From the NCBI GenBank assembly GCA_030248225.1, contig JASANE010026831.1:81641-145640 (forward strand): a stretch of DNA of 64,000 nucleotides, given 5' to 3'. The stretch comes from Trileptium ribeirensis. Taxonomy: Eukaryota; Nematoda; Enoplea; Enoplida; Thoracostomopsidae. Of this stretch, positions 40,460 to 53,089 are shown piece by piece. Position 1 is the first letter of the stretch; every line of letters starts with the position of its first letter. The notes under the pieces were generated by a model, which had not been told where the DNA came from, made no database searches, and worked only from the letters and a program-made list of their open reading frames with translations. A program made the position numbers and the translations under genes.

Positions 40460-43400
40460 ATCGACGCCTCTGGCCCTTGAGCCGCCTTGCGCACACAGCG
40501 GGGGGCGCTCCGGAACACCAAAAGCGGGACGCAGCCCAAACGCGACCCGCGGCGGCCGAGGAATCTTCAACCCGGCACCAGGAAAAACCGCGCCGACAGA
40601 AGTCCCAGGAACGGAACAGGGGCCCGGCCTCCCGCCCCAAATACCATTGGATAACGAACAAATACGGGAAGTCGACACACAAGTGTGGGCGTCTGACAAG
40701 ATTATTAATACGATGGCTCAGGACTTAGCCAATAAGTCTATGGATGCTGATAATTTTCGGGATCTTGACTTGTCGAAATCAGCATTGATTGGCGCAGATC
40801 GTGATAAACTTATAGCACTATTGTCAGAATACAAAGACTTGTTTGCCGAAAGCGATGCAGATTTGGGAACTGCAAGAGGTGTACAGCATACTATCGATAC
40901 TGGAAATGCCGCTCCTGTCCGGCAGAAACCATATCGCGCGCCGTTTTCAACACGAGAATATGTGTCATCGAAGATAAAAGAGATGTTGAAGAATAAGATA
41001 ATACAACATTCTACAAGCGAATGGGCATCACCAATTGTCTTAGCAAAGAAAAAAGATGGATCGTGGCGTTTCTGTGTGGACTATAGGAAGCTCAACGCTA
41101 TTACACGACGAGATAGCTACCCGATGAAACGAATTGATGACGTCATGGGCTCGTTGAATAAAGCTAAATTATTTTGCACACTGGATATGAAAAGCGGTTA
41201 CCACCAAATTTCTATGGAACCAGACAGCCAGCGCAAGACAGCATTTATAACTTACGATGGTTTGTACGAATTTCGTAAGCTACCATTCGGACTGACGAAT
41301 GCTCCAGCGACATTTCAGCGTCTAATGGAAAGTGTACTTGCTGGTCTGGATTGGAAGATTTGCCTTGTGTATTTGGACGACATCCTCGTAATAGGATCGA
41401 CGCCATTAGAATTGTTACAACGGTTACGAATGGTATTTGATAGGTTGCGAGTAGCAGATCTTAAATTGACGTTGAAGAAGTGCCAGTTTGGTCAAACCCA
41501 TGTTCCGTTCCTGGGACATATACTGTCGAGCGACGGATATTTTCCTGAGTGCACGAAGGTTGAAAAGATTCAGAACTGGCCAGTACCAAAGAACGGTAAA
41601 GAAGTACAGCGTTTTATGGGCTTAGCGTCCTATTACAGACAATTTATATGGTGTTTCTCGAAGATAGCAGCACCCCTACATGCATTGTATGCTAAGTCAA
41701 CAAAGTTCAACTGGACTCAAGAGTGCCAGAAGGCGTTCGATGAGCTGAAACGACGACTATCAAGTAAACCGGTGTTAGCGTTTCCCGACTTTTCGAAACC
41801 GTTCGTGCTTCAAACCGACGCCAGTGATTTTGCGATTGGAGCTGTGTTGAGCCAGTTGGATGATAATAACAAAGATCATCCTCTGTCCTATGCAAGCCGT
41901 ATGCTAAGCAAAGCGGAAAGACGTTATCCAGTAATCGAACGTGAAACTTTGGCAGTCGTGTGGGCAATACGTCACTACCAACCATATCTCTATGGTCGAT
42001 CGTTTTCGGTGGTTACAGATCATCAACCGTTAAAGTGGTTATTGACAGTGAAAGATCCACATGGCCGTTTGTGTCGATAGAGCTTGATGTTACAAGCGTA
42101 TGACGTGTCTATAACCCACAAATCAGGCAAAGAAAACAAGAATGCAGACGCGTTATCACGACTTCCTGAAACTGACGATGCTCCCAGTCTTGGCGAGAAT
42201 GAAATTTGCCAGTCATGTACAGAAAATCTAAAGCAAGCGAAGTTGAACGAAAATACTGTTACAGTAATAACCGATTTGATACCATATGGAGATGAAGGAA
42301 GCGATCAAATAGAAATGTGGATTAAAGAGCAGAGAGACGATAATACAGTATCCGAGCTGATTTTACAATTAGAATCTGGTAGTGAGCCAAGCGACACCTC
42401 AATGAGCATTAGGAATGGACTTCTGTACCGCAAGAGCCCTGTTCGCGGACAATTGCAATGTTACACTCCACCAAAATTACGTGAACAAGTTATGAATACG
42501 AGTCACGACCATGTTTTTGGTGGTCATCTAGGAGTGCGTAAAACGTTTCGAAAGGTTTCAGAGCGCTACTATTGGCCAACGATGTACACAGACGTAAAGA
42601 AATGGTGTGCAAGTTGTGAGGCATGTGCCACGCGAAAAAATCCACAAAAACGGACAAAACCACCACTTCATCCGATAGCAGTTGTATCACCATGGTACCA
42701 AGTGGCTTGCGACATAGTAGGGCCTTTGCCATGTACGAAATCTGGCAATAAATACGTGGTGGTATTCATGGACTATTTTACGAAATGGGTGGATGTTTTC
42801 CCACAGCGGACACAAAATCCACAACGATCGCTAAGATATTTGTTGAGCAACTTGTATGTCGATTCGGCGTGCCGACATGTTTTCTGACTGATCTGGGTCC
42901 GAGTTTAGTGTCAGAACTAATGATGGAGGTTTGTAAATTGTTAGGAGTCAAGAAACTAAATACTACGGCTTATCATCCGGCATGTGACGGCATGGTAGAG
43001 CGATTTAATCGTACGATGGAAACGATGGTTAGTCTGTATGTCAACACAAACCAAGACAATTGGGACAAAATTCTACCATATGTTTGTTTCGCGTACAGAA
43101 GTAGTGTACATGAGTCAACTAGAGAAACACCGTACTACTTGAACTTCGGTCGAGATCCGGTTCTACCTCTGGACCTGGTGGTAAGGGATAATGTTGGTAA
43201 CGTGGGTGATTATATTTCAGATCTAAGTGTTAAGATGACAACAGCATGGGAAACTGCACGTACTTGTATCGCCAAATCGCAATCCCAACAGAAAAGGCAG
43301 CATGATAAGAAAATGTGTTCGTTACCTTTTTTGGAAGGCGACCAGGTGTACCTTCATGTGCCAACGGTTCAAGGGAAGTCTAAAAAACTTGCAAGGCATT

Positions 43401-43882
43401 GGAGGGGACCCTACAGGGTTTTAGAAATTACAGGCGATGGCACCGGTGCAGTGGTTGAACCAGTAAATAAAATTAGTCGTTCTGTAGCTAAACGCATTAA
43501 CGTTAGACGGCTTAAGCTTGGCCCGCCAGCTAGTTTTAGCGGAAACTGGCCTGAGGGGAAAATGGAGCAGTTAGAGGAAGCAGGGGGCCAAAATATCGGT
43601 GCTAGGGGAAGCGGATTGATTCACAGTGACGATATTGCAGAAAATGAAACGCTTGTGCCACCAGACCAAATTACACTACAACAAAATACAGGAACTGTAA
43701 GAAAAAAGCGAGGGAATCCGAGACATAATCTCTATAGAGTAGGTAAACAATCACTGCACGACGGTGAGAACAGAGTGCGCTACAGAACTCGTCAAGTAGG
43801 AAGACTTAGAGTAAAGGCTTATACGGATTCAAGTACACGTCATCAATACAATTTGCGGCCCAGGCAGTGTAAGAAAATGTAG
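40460..43882 (+). pseudogene. Ty3/gypsy pol, copy B (RT, RNase H, integrase), broken
   Basis: Plus-strand gypsy pol. After a Pro/Gly/Arg-rich leader (RSGTPKAGRSPNATRGG), a linker leads to the reverse transcriptase with WRFCVDYRKLNA, CTLDMKSGYHQI, LPFGLTNAPATF and the catalytic LVYLDDILV (about 41370). RNase H has LQTDASDFAIGAVLS. A TGG-to-TAG change after GRLCR (42078-42080) creates a stop; copy A has Trp there. Integrase continues in the next frame with HDHVFGGH and CASCEACA, then a one-base frameshift near 42790, then LTDLGPS and ACDGMVERFNRT, ending 43882. Gag and protease are missing at the junction with copy A. The first ~80 codons of the long open frame from 40221 are antisense of copy A, not this gene. 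Confidence 0.9.
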
Positions 43883-44055
43883 CAAATTGGTCAAGGTAGA
43901 TTCACTTTTAAAATAAGAAATTTAAATTTATGTATCTATATAGTGTATTATATATTGAAGTAATACTAATTTTAGCATATGTGATATACGTGCAATTACA
44001 TTAATAACACTACTGCATACCCGGCATAATCAAATATTGTACTTTATCAGCCGAG

Positions 44056-45285
44056 ATGAACGACGAATTAGGTGAAGTACCAACAATAGAATTAATAGAT
44101 GGAAACGATTTTTCGCTTGGTGGTCGCCAACTAAGACCAGATTTTTCCTGTTTCCGCACGTTTGATGGTCTTGGTTACAATTTCGGCGGTGACTATTATG
44201 TATCTCGTCCTGAGTGTCAACAGCATGCAGCTATTGTGCGTCGCCAAGCGGAAACAATGACATGTACGAAGACAATTAAAATACCGAAATCGAATAAACC
44301 TAAGTGCAACATAGAATGTAAATTGGCAAAATTCAATTATTCAGCAGATCCCAAGGTACTTGATCTCAATACAAAATGCAAATCGGCGAAACGTACCCAC
44401 AGAGAAGACAATAAATCTATAAATTTGGGAATGCAGAAGAAACGTTTTCGTCCAAATTGGCAACGAGACAACCACTGGCATGAGTCATATTGGTCTCCAC
44501 TTCAACGGCAACGGTCTAATGGAAATATGGTTCCGGGAACTAATGGTGCTTCTCGAAGTGTGCACAACAGTTGGCAACCAGAGTTCGGGCGTAAATGGTC
44601 GAATTCACGTCTGGTTCCGCCACCGCTACCTCCGATGTCTCAGGATTCTGAATATTATCCAATTACTAATTTCAAACTTACCGAAAGGAAACGGTCGCGT
44701 TCTTACTGTAGATCACCGGATGCTTTTGGATATCGCGATGCTGAGCTCATGAAAGTAAACGCTGTCAGCACAACAGAAAACGGAAGTAACGACGCGACGC
44801 ACAGGAATGAGGTTTCGCCGTTACCGAAAGTACGGCCAAGAGGCAAAGGCATTGTCAAAGTGCCTTACGTTATACCCAGTGAAAAGTATGGCAGTACTAC
44901 TGACTCATCTACGTCGGACCCTCGAACTGGTAAGTCTGCTGCGCTATTACCGTTACCTAGGTTTGCGATCGAAGAAAAGGCGGCGAAGAAAAGAGCGCAA
45001 GCGGCGGTACTGAACGACAAATCGTCAGCGTTTGCGACAAAAAGATATGCTATTACGGGACTATCGAATGTACCAATTAATGATAAAGCTACTCCACATC
45101 GTTTATCAGAAACAAATGCACTGAACAGCATTAGCCTGGATCAACATAGGTGTGATTCTGCAACATCACAGGCAGGTGCGGCAATGGAAGGCGGTTTACG
45201 AAAGAAGCGTGGTTCTGGTGCTGAACGAAGACATTCGCAGCGTTACTGGGGTAAAGGACCAACTGCGAAGCAGCGGCAACGATGA
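44056..45285 (+). CDS. Gypsy third ORF, copy B (409 aa), unknown function
   Basis: This is the counterpart of the minus-strand ORF at 36948-38189, intact, beginning MNDELGEVPTIELIDGND and ending RYWGKGPTAKQRQR. Differences are mostly single substitutions, plus loss of four residues in the basic C-terminal run. That both copies stay open over 1.2 kb while pol is broken suggests the ORF was under selection until recently or is simply long and lucky. The ATG lies about 170 bp after pol, in the same orientation. No domain is recognised. Confidence 0.75.
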   Translation: MNDELGEVPTIELIDGNDFSLGGRQLRPDFSCFRTFDGLGYNFGGDYYVSRPECQQHAAIVRRQAETMTCTKTIKIPKSNKPKCNIECKLAKFNYSADPKVLDLNTKCKSAKRTHREDNKSINLGMQKKRFRPNWQRDNHWHESYWSPLQRQRSNGNMVPGTNGASRSVHNSWQPEFGRKWSNSRLVPPPLPPMSQDSEYYPITNFKLTERKRSRSYCRSPDAFGYRDAELMKVNAVSTTENGSNDATHRNEVSPLPKVRPRGKGIVKVPYVIPSEKYGSTTDSSTSDPRTGKSAALLPLPRFAIEEKAAKKRAQAAVLNDKSSAFATKRYAITGLSNVPINDKATPHRLSETNALNSISLDQHRCDSATSQAGAAMEGGLRKKRGSGAERRHSQRYWGKGPTAKQRQR

Positions 45286-45942
45286 GCTTGAGTAATGATG
45301 CTAATTACAAACTTCACTGAATAAATTACTTGCTACCACACAAAATATTAATTATAAACATCTTCAAAAACAAATCACTAATGCAGTATCAGCCTTCGTT
45401 AACGGTATGAAGTCAGTTCCCATAAAATACAAGTATTTCAAAATGCATATATTACATATTTCTAATATTAAAGACATACAGCTTCTTTGTCTGCAGCTAT
45501 AATATTCTTGTCTGCAACTACACTATTTGTCATTCTTAACAATAGCTACTGTCAGTATGATATTGCCAGAATATTTTTAACAAGAAATAAACTACAACTC
45601 CAACTCAGTGTGGATACAGACAGCACAAAAACAATAATACGTTATGCGTAATTTAGAATAATATATTTTTCACTGAATCAAGCTCTGTGTAGCTACTATA
45701 CTCGTAGTTCTACTACACCCACTTCTTTCGTCGTTTAATTTCGTCAAACTACATGGCGTATAGCGATGCAATCTACAAGTGCAACTGTAAGTGAAGCTCT
45801 TCTGTTCACCGTAACACCAAAGCCCTTGGACGTGCAAACGATTTACTACTAATAAAACTTGGTTAACTGCTGACTGTTCTGTTCGTCATAGTCAATGTAC
45901 TCCGTAGCGTATGGGGGCCGTACTTGCCGTTTGAGGGACGAA
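45286..45942. other. Copy B sequence between ORF3 and the LTR
   Basis: Of this stretch, about 610 bp (45297-45908) is absent from copy A, where TTAAG joins straight to TATGGGGGCC. It could be an insertion in B or a deletion in A. No gene is seen. The purine-rich TGAGGGACGAA just before the LTR is a possible polypurine tract. Confidence 0.55.
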
Positions 45943-46672
45943 TGTAACGAGGAGCATTCCCTGGCGTTGATGTAATGTCGAGATATGAAATGTCATCATG
46001 TAAATCTTTTCATTTCAAAAACTTTAAAATACAAGATTGTTTTTTGTTTTGTCTATAGAACTTTATTTTCGAAATATTCTGCAAGATGCAGTTCTTCGGT
46101 TCTGACATTTTGTGTTTTACAGAGATGAAATGAAGCAAAATCTGTGTTGGCGTCGGTATTTGCAACTGTATATAAACTGGAATCTTTTGGGTTGAGAGCA
46201 GTCTTATAGTTTTATGCCTCGTGATTTAGTTGCGATAATAAAGTCAGTTGCTGTTGTTCGCTAGTTCTGCTTGTATTATACCGTCGCGGCTGGTATTCCA
46301 CCATCGGCTGCTATTTGTTTGATTTGTGTTATTACCACAGCACTCAGACAGCAACAACTAAGACATTTGGGTTTCACAGTGGTAGCTAAAGCTAATTGAC
46401 ACCAACGAACAGGATTTAGGAGAATGGTTGGCTGGACTTCCTTGGCGTAAAGTCGAGTTGAGTTTACTTATTGCTCGGTGGATTTTTTGTTGGTGTTTTT
46501 CAACTGCGGACGGGTGCGGCTGTGCAATACTAGATATTCCTACTCGGACGTGCTCGTTTGCTTTCGCGGACGGGTGCGTTTGTTACTCGACTAGATCAAA
46601 CAATTCGGACGTGCTCGGTTGCCAGAGCGGACGGGCGCGTCTGTCACAGACCTGTATAACCGGCGCGTTACA
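45943..46672 (+). repeat. Ty3/gypsy LTR, copy B
   Basis: Starts TGTAACGAGG at 45943 and ends GCGCGTTACA at 46672, 730 bp. It has the same 7-bp terminal inverted repeat as copy A and GCGGACGGGTGCG repeats near its end. The flanks of the outer LTR ends (ATTAA before 36087, TATAT after 46672) do not match, so there is no target duplication spanning the pair. Confidence 0.78.
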
Positions 46673-46899
46673 TATATATAAATCGAATTTAGGCACCTCT
46701 CGATATAACGAAGTCCGTACAATTGTTTTGCACCTATATCAAAAATACTACTGCATAAGTCATAAAGCCGCGGAAAGCTTCAAGCATAGTTTTGAATTCA
46801 CAAATAATAACAACCCCAGACTAACTACCATGCATGGTAGCTATGTAACCAGAACCAGAAAATAAAATAAGATGCAGAGTAATTTTTTACGCTGGAAAA

Positions 46900-48840
46900 T
46901 CGCAATCGACTAAGACCGAACTAATACAACTAATGACTGACGAAAATTGAAGCTAATAATATATTAACTAATTAACTAAACTATGGCAAAATATGCAAAT
47001 TAGAAACAAAAACAAAGCAACTAAATTCAATAAAATCTAAGATTTAGGAGATTGTTAAAATGAAAATTAAAAAATAAATTGGTAAAACCCCAATTTTTGG
47101 TTTTTGGGGTGGGTTTTGGTTTATTTTGGGTTGGTTGGGTAGGTTTAGGACCCGAAATCCCCTACGCAGCCTATTAAAAGCCCAACAGTACCATAAAACA
47201 CTACAATATCGTTTAAGCCACGCTACCCTAACATAGGTAGCTATGTGATCGATCAGATTAAAAATAGAAACAAATGTAATCCAAAGTAAAGCGTATTTTT
47301 TCGCACTGTTTAAAGTCAGAAACAAAAATTGATCACTGGAAGCTAAGATGTGCGTAGTTCTTTACGTATAGTCCATATCTAACAGCCCGAATCGACCTCT
47401 TTCTCTGACGTAATAGCAATACTGGTGCTACAAAACTAAAGACGCTAACTACATGTTAGCTAGAAACAAACTGACGAAGATTATGCAAATTAGGCATAAA
47501 CTTTGAACGAAAACAAAACAAACAAAAATAAGAACCAAAGATATAGAAGGGAGGGAGCGAAATAATAAATGAAAACCCTGAATTTAAGTTAGAAGGGGGG
47601 AGTTTGTAGGTTTTTGGGCCTTTGGGACCAAGGTAGTGTACCGGACCCCTGAAAGTATTCAAAAACTGCTATTTTATGCTCTTTCAAAAGGGGTAGAGAT
47701 TGGACCGGATTTTCTTATAAAGGTTATCGGATGTTAAATTGAGACGGGATTCGTCACCGAAAATTGCGTGGTTCGAGGTGTGGCCAGTAGTATGCCGGCG
47801 GGTACTAACTGGTCGCTTTATTTTTGCGTGTCTCTATCTTATTAATATTGCGATTCGACTTAGCGAGGCGGCGTGAATTAGCTCGATCCACTCTGGTTTT
47901 AGAGAATTGAGCAATAAGGCCGCAAGTAAAACATTTTTCAAAAGTATTGAAGCACAAATAAGGCACAGTTCTATTAGCAGCGTAATTAATTGAGCTATAC
48001 GTAGCACCGGCAATCTTGGTTTTCTTTTACACCTCGACACTATTTAAAGTTTCCACAAACTCTATTAACGAAGAAGCCACTCAGCGTTCTATTCTTTGGC
48101 TCTGAATTAACTATCTACTTTCTATTGGTTAAGAGTTAGGTACCTATGGCTAATTCTAATAAGCCTCTAGTGAGTTTTACACGTTTTGCCCCCGGACGGC
48201 TGACGACGGAGCGAGTATCTGATTACCTCAACTTAAGTCCTTAGAAGTACGCTAAGTATAGCACTTATTTTAATCCGCAGCCCCCAGACGGCAGGCCACG
48301 GAGTTAACTTCGATGATAGAGATTGAGAATTAGGTTAGCTATTACTTTAATTACAGCTCTTGTGAGTTCATACTGCAGACCCCCGGACGGCTGGCCACTG
48401 CACGGTTATTTAATTACCTGTCTAATTTCCTTAGAATTATTTCTAATACAGCCGTTATATTTCTATACCTGTCCCCAGACGGCTGACGCGATAAGCTATT
48501 ATAAAAACTATGTAGTAGTGACAAGTTACCACTCAGTTAATTTCTCAAGAACCTTGATCCCCGGACGGCTGATCGAGTTGGTAATGTGGAAAGGAGTTTG
48601 CTCGATGGGGTATTCTTTTTCCACACCCCTTACCCATCCGGTGTACTCAAGATTAGCAAAACGTAATAAGTCGCTCCGGTCAGAACGTTTGCCACAGTTA
48701 ACACCGTAATGCTACTACTCCGGACACACTTGGACTGCTCACCGTGGTATGCTTCTCACTCGACACTAGGGCCGAAGTTGTGAAATACTACTAACTAGTT
48801 AATAGCTAATTGAGCGGAGCTCGGCGAAGCGTTTTTATTT
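46900..48840. repeat. GACGGCT module, unit 1
   Basis: First of four diverged long units. It contains two copies of a G-rich segment (GTTTTTGGGGTGGGTTTTGG near 47095; TTTTGGGCCTTTGGGACC near 47610). Next comes GACGGGATTCGTCACCGAA with TGTGGCCAGTAGTATGCCGG (47735-47800), then GACGGCT hairpins near 48195, 48290, 48386, 48479 and 48561. It ends with ACTCGACACTAGGGCCGAAG near 48757. Short frames inside show no domains. Confidence 0.72.
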
Positions 48841-49570
48841 TCTGTCTGGGAGCAAAAAAGTCGATGTCCGTTCGTCTTTCATGGATCTCAAGAACCACTG
48901 AACCGATTTTAAAAAACTTTTTTTGTTTGAAAGCCTATCATGTAAGAGTGTGCACCTGATATTTGGGATTAAAAAATTTTGAGTGGTTAATTAGTAATTG
49001 GCTAATTAGTTAAGTTTATGCAGCTAAAATAGAGAATTTTGCAATATTTGTGTTATTTATTGAAATAGAATCGTTTCGATCAAACCATTATAGTTTTTTT
49101 GGGTCGAATTCAAATATAATATTTTTACCAATGATAAAGCCCTATGCAATGTAGTTATTTGAAGAACATAAAATTGAGTATATACATTCGTAATGCCACA
49201 GCCCAAGCTCCGTTCACAAATGTAGTTCCACTACCGACTAGTATATACGCTATCAACAGTACTAATATCTATTTAATCCTAAGGTTTTAATTGGGACATT
49301 TAATTAAGTAACTTAATTACTTGTTAAGATTACCTATTTGTGTAGCACTGAGCCGATATATTTTAATTATTTAACCAAACACGTAGAAAATCTAAAACTT
49401 GGAATAACCAGGTTATATTATTTGTTAACCACGAAACGAAATATATTTCTTCTCTCTAGTACTCTTGAAGTCGAAAACTTTGCAAAAGACATACTTCGGT
49501 TATACTGCAGCTACACCAAGACAAGAAACCATAAAAGAAAACCTTTCAACTGCAACGTAGACTATAGCTA
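48841..49570. other. Linker between GACGGCT units 1 and 2
   Basis: AT-rich sequence. The stretch 48860-49050 has TCGTTCGTCTTTCATGGATCTC and AACCGATTTTAAAAAAC, reminiscent of other dispersed repeats. No gene is supported; the 77-residue frame at 49338 has no motif. Confidence 0.35.
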
Positions 49571-50830
49571 GCCTAAAGCCACTAACAAAAACAAATGTAA
49601 CAATTTGTTAGCTAATTGCATCTTAGGATGAAATTTGTGCAAATTAGGTAGAACATAAAACAAATAGGAACAAAACGAAAAACAAAAGAAAAAAGGATGC
49701 AGAAAAAAGAAAAAGTGAAAAACTTTAGATTTTTGGGGTTTTTCGGAGGATTTGGACCGGATTCCCCCTGGTAGCATAGTGGACCCCTAACTGTTATTTT
49801 GTATGATTTGGATGGTGGTAGGGTTGGTTAGGGATATTTTTATTATCACGGCTATCGGATTATAAAATGCGGAGGGATTCGTTGCTCGAAGATGTGGTAG
49901 TTATTACGCATGGCCTGTAGTATGCCCGTGGGAATAGTTTATCTTTTCATGGCGCGCGTTTACCATTATCACTCCGGGCCTTAATCTATTTGGCGTTGCA
50001 GTGTGACTACCTCGATTAGCTCAAGATATTATTCCGGTATCAGATCAAGACAGCCACAATTTAGAATGTTTATTTAAAATTAGTAAAATGCGGCAATAAC
50101 TGATGACACACCGGTTCGGTGCTTGTTACTTGTTGCAGCGTTTATTAAGCCACATATGCCTTGTTGAATGTGAATGTTTAGCCACAAGTACCAATTGGGC
50201 ACCACTCTGATTTCACTCAGGCTTTGTTTCGTTTTCTGGCGATTCTGATTGAGTGAGTCTTGCTTCGATATATTTTCTCAAACTCAGGATTGAGCGCACT
50301 ATTATTCTGAGTAATTATTTGCTATTTGAAGTTAGGTTAAGTATTAGTTAATTCCTCTTGTGAGGTTTGTACGAAGCCTTCCGGGCGGCTAGACCCGTAC
50401 GTTTATTTAAGTATCTTAACTTTTCCTTAGATTTACGCTAGTAGTTTCATTATGTTTCCTCTTGTGAGGTTCGTACGTAGCCTTCCGAACGGCTAGACCC
50501 GTACGATTATTTAGTTACCTTATACCTTGCATTAGATTTACGCTAGTAGTTTCCTTAGAGCCAACAGTATCCGCACGGCTTACTGATGGATCCTAATAAA
50601 CTATTAATTTCCTTTGTGGGTTTGTACGAAGCCTTCCGGACGGCTAGACCCGTACGTTTATTTAATTACCTTATCATAGGATCTTAGATTTACACTAACA
50701 GTTCCACATTTTAACGTTCCGGCTTCCGAACGGCTAGCTAGGCCCGATCTATAACTAATACCGTATTATAGTTAAAATTACGCTCGTGCTCTCTCGGGTT
50801 TTACTTGGGAAAGTTAGTAAGAATAACATA
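49571..50830. repeat. GACGGCT module, unit 2
   Basis: Starts with TGTTAGCTAATTGC and an A-rich stretch, then TTTTTGGGGTTTTTCGG and GGACCGGATTCCCCCTGGTA. A diverged GGCTATCGG / GGGATTCGT segment lies near 49850-49935. Hairpins of the form AGCCTTCCGGACGGCT flanked by GTACG/CGTAC occur near 50391, 50488, 50571, 50638 and 50726, spaced about 70-100 bp. Confidence 0.7.
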
Positions 50831-51239
50831 GATTATTAATGTAATAAGTACCTATTTTCGAATTGTTTTGATCACTCAACGTTCGTTGAACTCCACAGGT
50901 TTTGAGTGACGTTTGCTCACTTCACCAGTTCAGTACCAGATAAACACACATCAGCACATTATGTAAAACTTGAAACTGTAAAGAAACAATAAGCCTTTGA
51001 AGAAAATATGAGTCGTAATTCCTCAGGCTCGTTATAAAATTTTTGAAACGAGTTTGCAGTGTAGCTAGGTAAGCATATCGTATAAACAAAATTAAACACA
51101 ATTCGTTGTCAAAATATAAATCACGTATCATTTCGTAAAGTCAACCAATTTAAGTTCCGGATTAGTTGCCAACTATAAACTCGAATGCAGGAACTTGTAA
51201 AACCAGAGCGAAGATGTCATCTAACTAAATCGCAACTAT
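50831..51239. other. Linker between units 2 and 3
   Basis: AT-rich, about 400 bp, no gene or clear repeat seen. Confidence 0.35.
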
Positions 51240-52720
51240 CCTCCGACTGAATTTAAGCAAATCTAAAGACGCTAACACATGTTAGCTAAAACGAAAAACA
51301 TGTGCTAATTATGCAAATCAAACAAAATCAAACACGGACGAAAAAGAGAGGGAGGGATATAATAAAGGATTTGGTGACCAACCCGCGGTTTTTAAGTATT
51401 TTTCGAGTTTTGGGGCGGGTTTGGACCGGAAAACCCCTGGTAGTCTAGTAAACCCGTAACAGCAATGTTATTTGGTTCTGCTTTTCTCGGGATAGAGGTT
51501 GGATGGGGATTTTTCTTTATGTCGGCTATCGGTTATAAAAAGGGGACGGGATTCGTCACCGAAGGATTGTGTGGTTCGAGGTGTGGCCAGTAGAATGCCG
51601 GTGGGACGCTTAGTATGGCGCGCGTCTTTCTTTTTGTGAGCGGTAATCGTGCCCTATATTTCACGATGCGGCGTGATCCTTGCTCGGATCTAATTGCTCG
51701 AGTTCCAGATATTTGGGCAACAGACACGAATATAGAACGTTTATTATAACGTGATAAAATGTTAAGGCCCTATTATCTGTTGATCACTCGCGACACTATT
51801 TCGATAATCGTATCAGAATAACCGTACTCTTTTCGGTGCTCGTTTTGAAAAGCCTCGGCACTATTCTTTAGCACCGTATTTCAGATCACGCAGACTTCAC
51901 ACTGGTTTTTAAATAACGGTCAATTGAGCACTCGTAACCAAAACGGCAGTACTATTCTTTAGTACTAGATTGTGTTCAGCCGGACTCTCCTGCACAGTCT
52001 GATTTTCACTATTGCACAGTCTTACTCTTTCACTTCATACACTGTCTGACTTCAATTTGCGCACACTTTGGCCACTGATTTCGTTACTCTCGACGATCCC
52101 TATCTAGAACTTTAGTCCTTAGGTTAAGTTAAAGCTACTTAGTACTTGAACTAATCCTTAACCTTAAGTTATAGCAACTAATGTTTAAGGTTTATACCTG
52201 AGAGATAGTGATTAAGATTTATGTTATCTGCTACTTTAGTAAATCCCTTGTGGGTTTACACCGTGACACCAGACGGCTGCCAACAATGCGAGAAATTATT
52301 ACCTAAACCTCGGCATTAGATTTACGCTAACAATGCCAGTTATTTTAAACAGGCCGACACCGGACGGCGGCCGAACCACGTTATTAAAACTGTACAGTAG
52401 CGGTTGACAACTATTCAGTGGAAGTTTGCTGAATGTATGCCCCCGGACGGCTGACTATACTGGTAATTGGGTATAAGATACTCGAGATTTTGGTCGTCCG
52501 AATCAACCCCTTACTCGCCCGGTCTACTCAATATAGTACTACTTGCTCCATCGACCTCGGGCGGCTGCCAGGCATTACAAGTAGCACTACTATTATATTC
52601 AAGACACACCTGAACTATCGTCCTGATTACCGCACACTCGTTTTAAAGTTTTATTTTTAAAGTATTACTAGTCCTAATTTATCTATTCGATCGCCCATGA
52701 TAATTTATTTGCCACTTTCT
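51240..52720. repeat. GACGGCT module, unit 3
   Basis: Opens with CTAAAGACGCTAACACATGT (also at 47437). Next come a GTTTTTAAGTATTTTTCGAG / GGACCGGAAAACCCCTGGTA segment, GACGGGATTCGTCACCGAAG (about 51545) and TGTGGCCAGTAGAATGCCGG. GACGGCT hairpins lie near 52273, 52369, 52446 and 52557. It is the closest relative of unit 4. Confidence 0.72.
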
Positions 52721-53089
52721 AGGGATTTTACTTGGGAATAATATTACTAAAATAGTTTAATAATTCATTAAATAACTTATGTGTATCATATCAGAACTCC
52801 GTTCCAGGCTTCGTTCGCGCGCTACTCAATCCGCTCGGTTATCAGTGTCCTCTGATACAATCCTCCACGCATGTAACCATGACCATGTTTAAGCCGCACA
52901 ATCCTTTGCGTAATGCGCTATACTCCGCTGAAACCATTACAAAAATAACTCGGTAGTTCAGAACACTCCAGTCAGAACACTTCAATAATTTAGTTACTCT
53001 AGACCAACAACGATCGTATAATGCCGCATAAATCGCAAAAGTAAAACATTAAGTATTAGCTAGGTAGCCAGTTATATAAAACAGCCGAA

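Noticed and set aside
40221..40460. First ~80 codons of the long open frame that runs into gypsy copy B pol
   Set aside because: This stretch is the antisense of the copy A RNase H gene (the same residues appear antisense to copy B at 41707-41985). It is not part of the copy B protein.
36082..46677. Single target-site duplication around the whole inverted gypsy pair
   Set aside because: The five bases outside each LTR end (ATTAA and TATAT) do not match.
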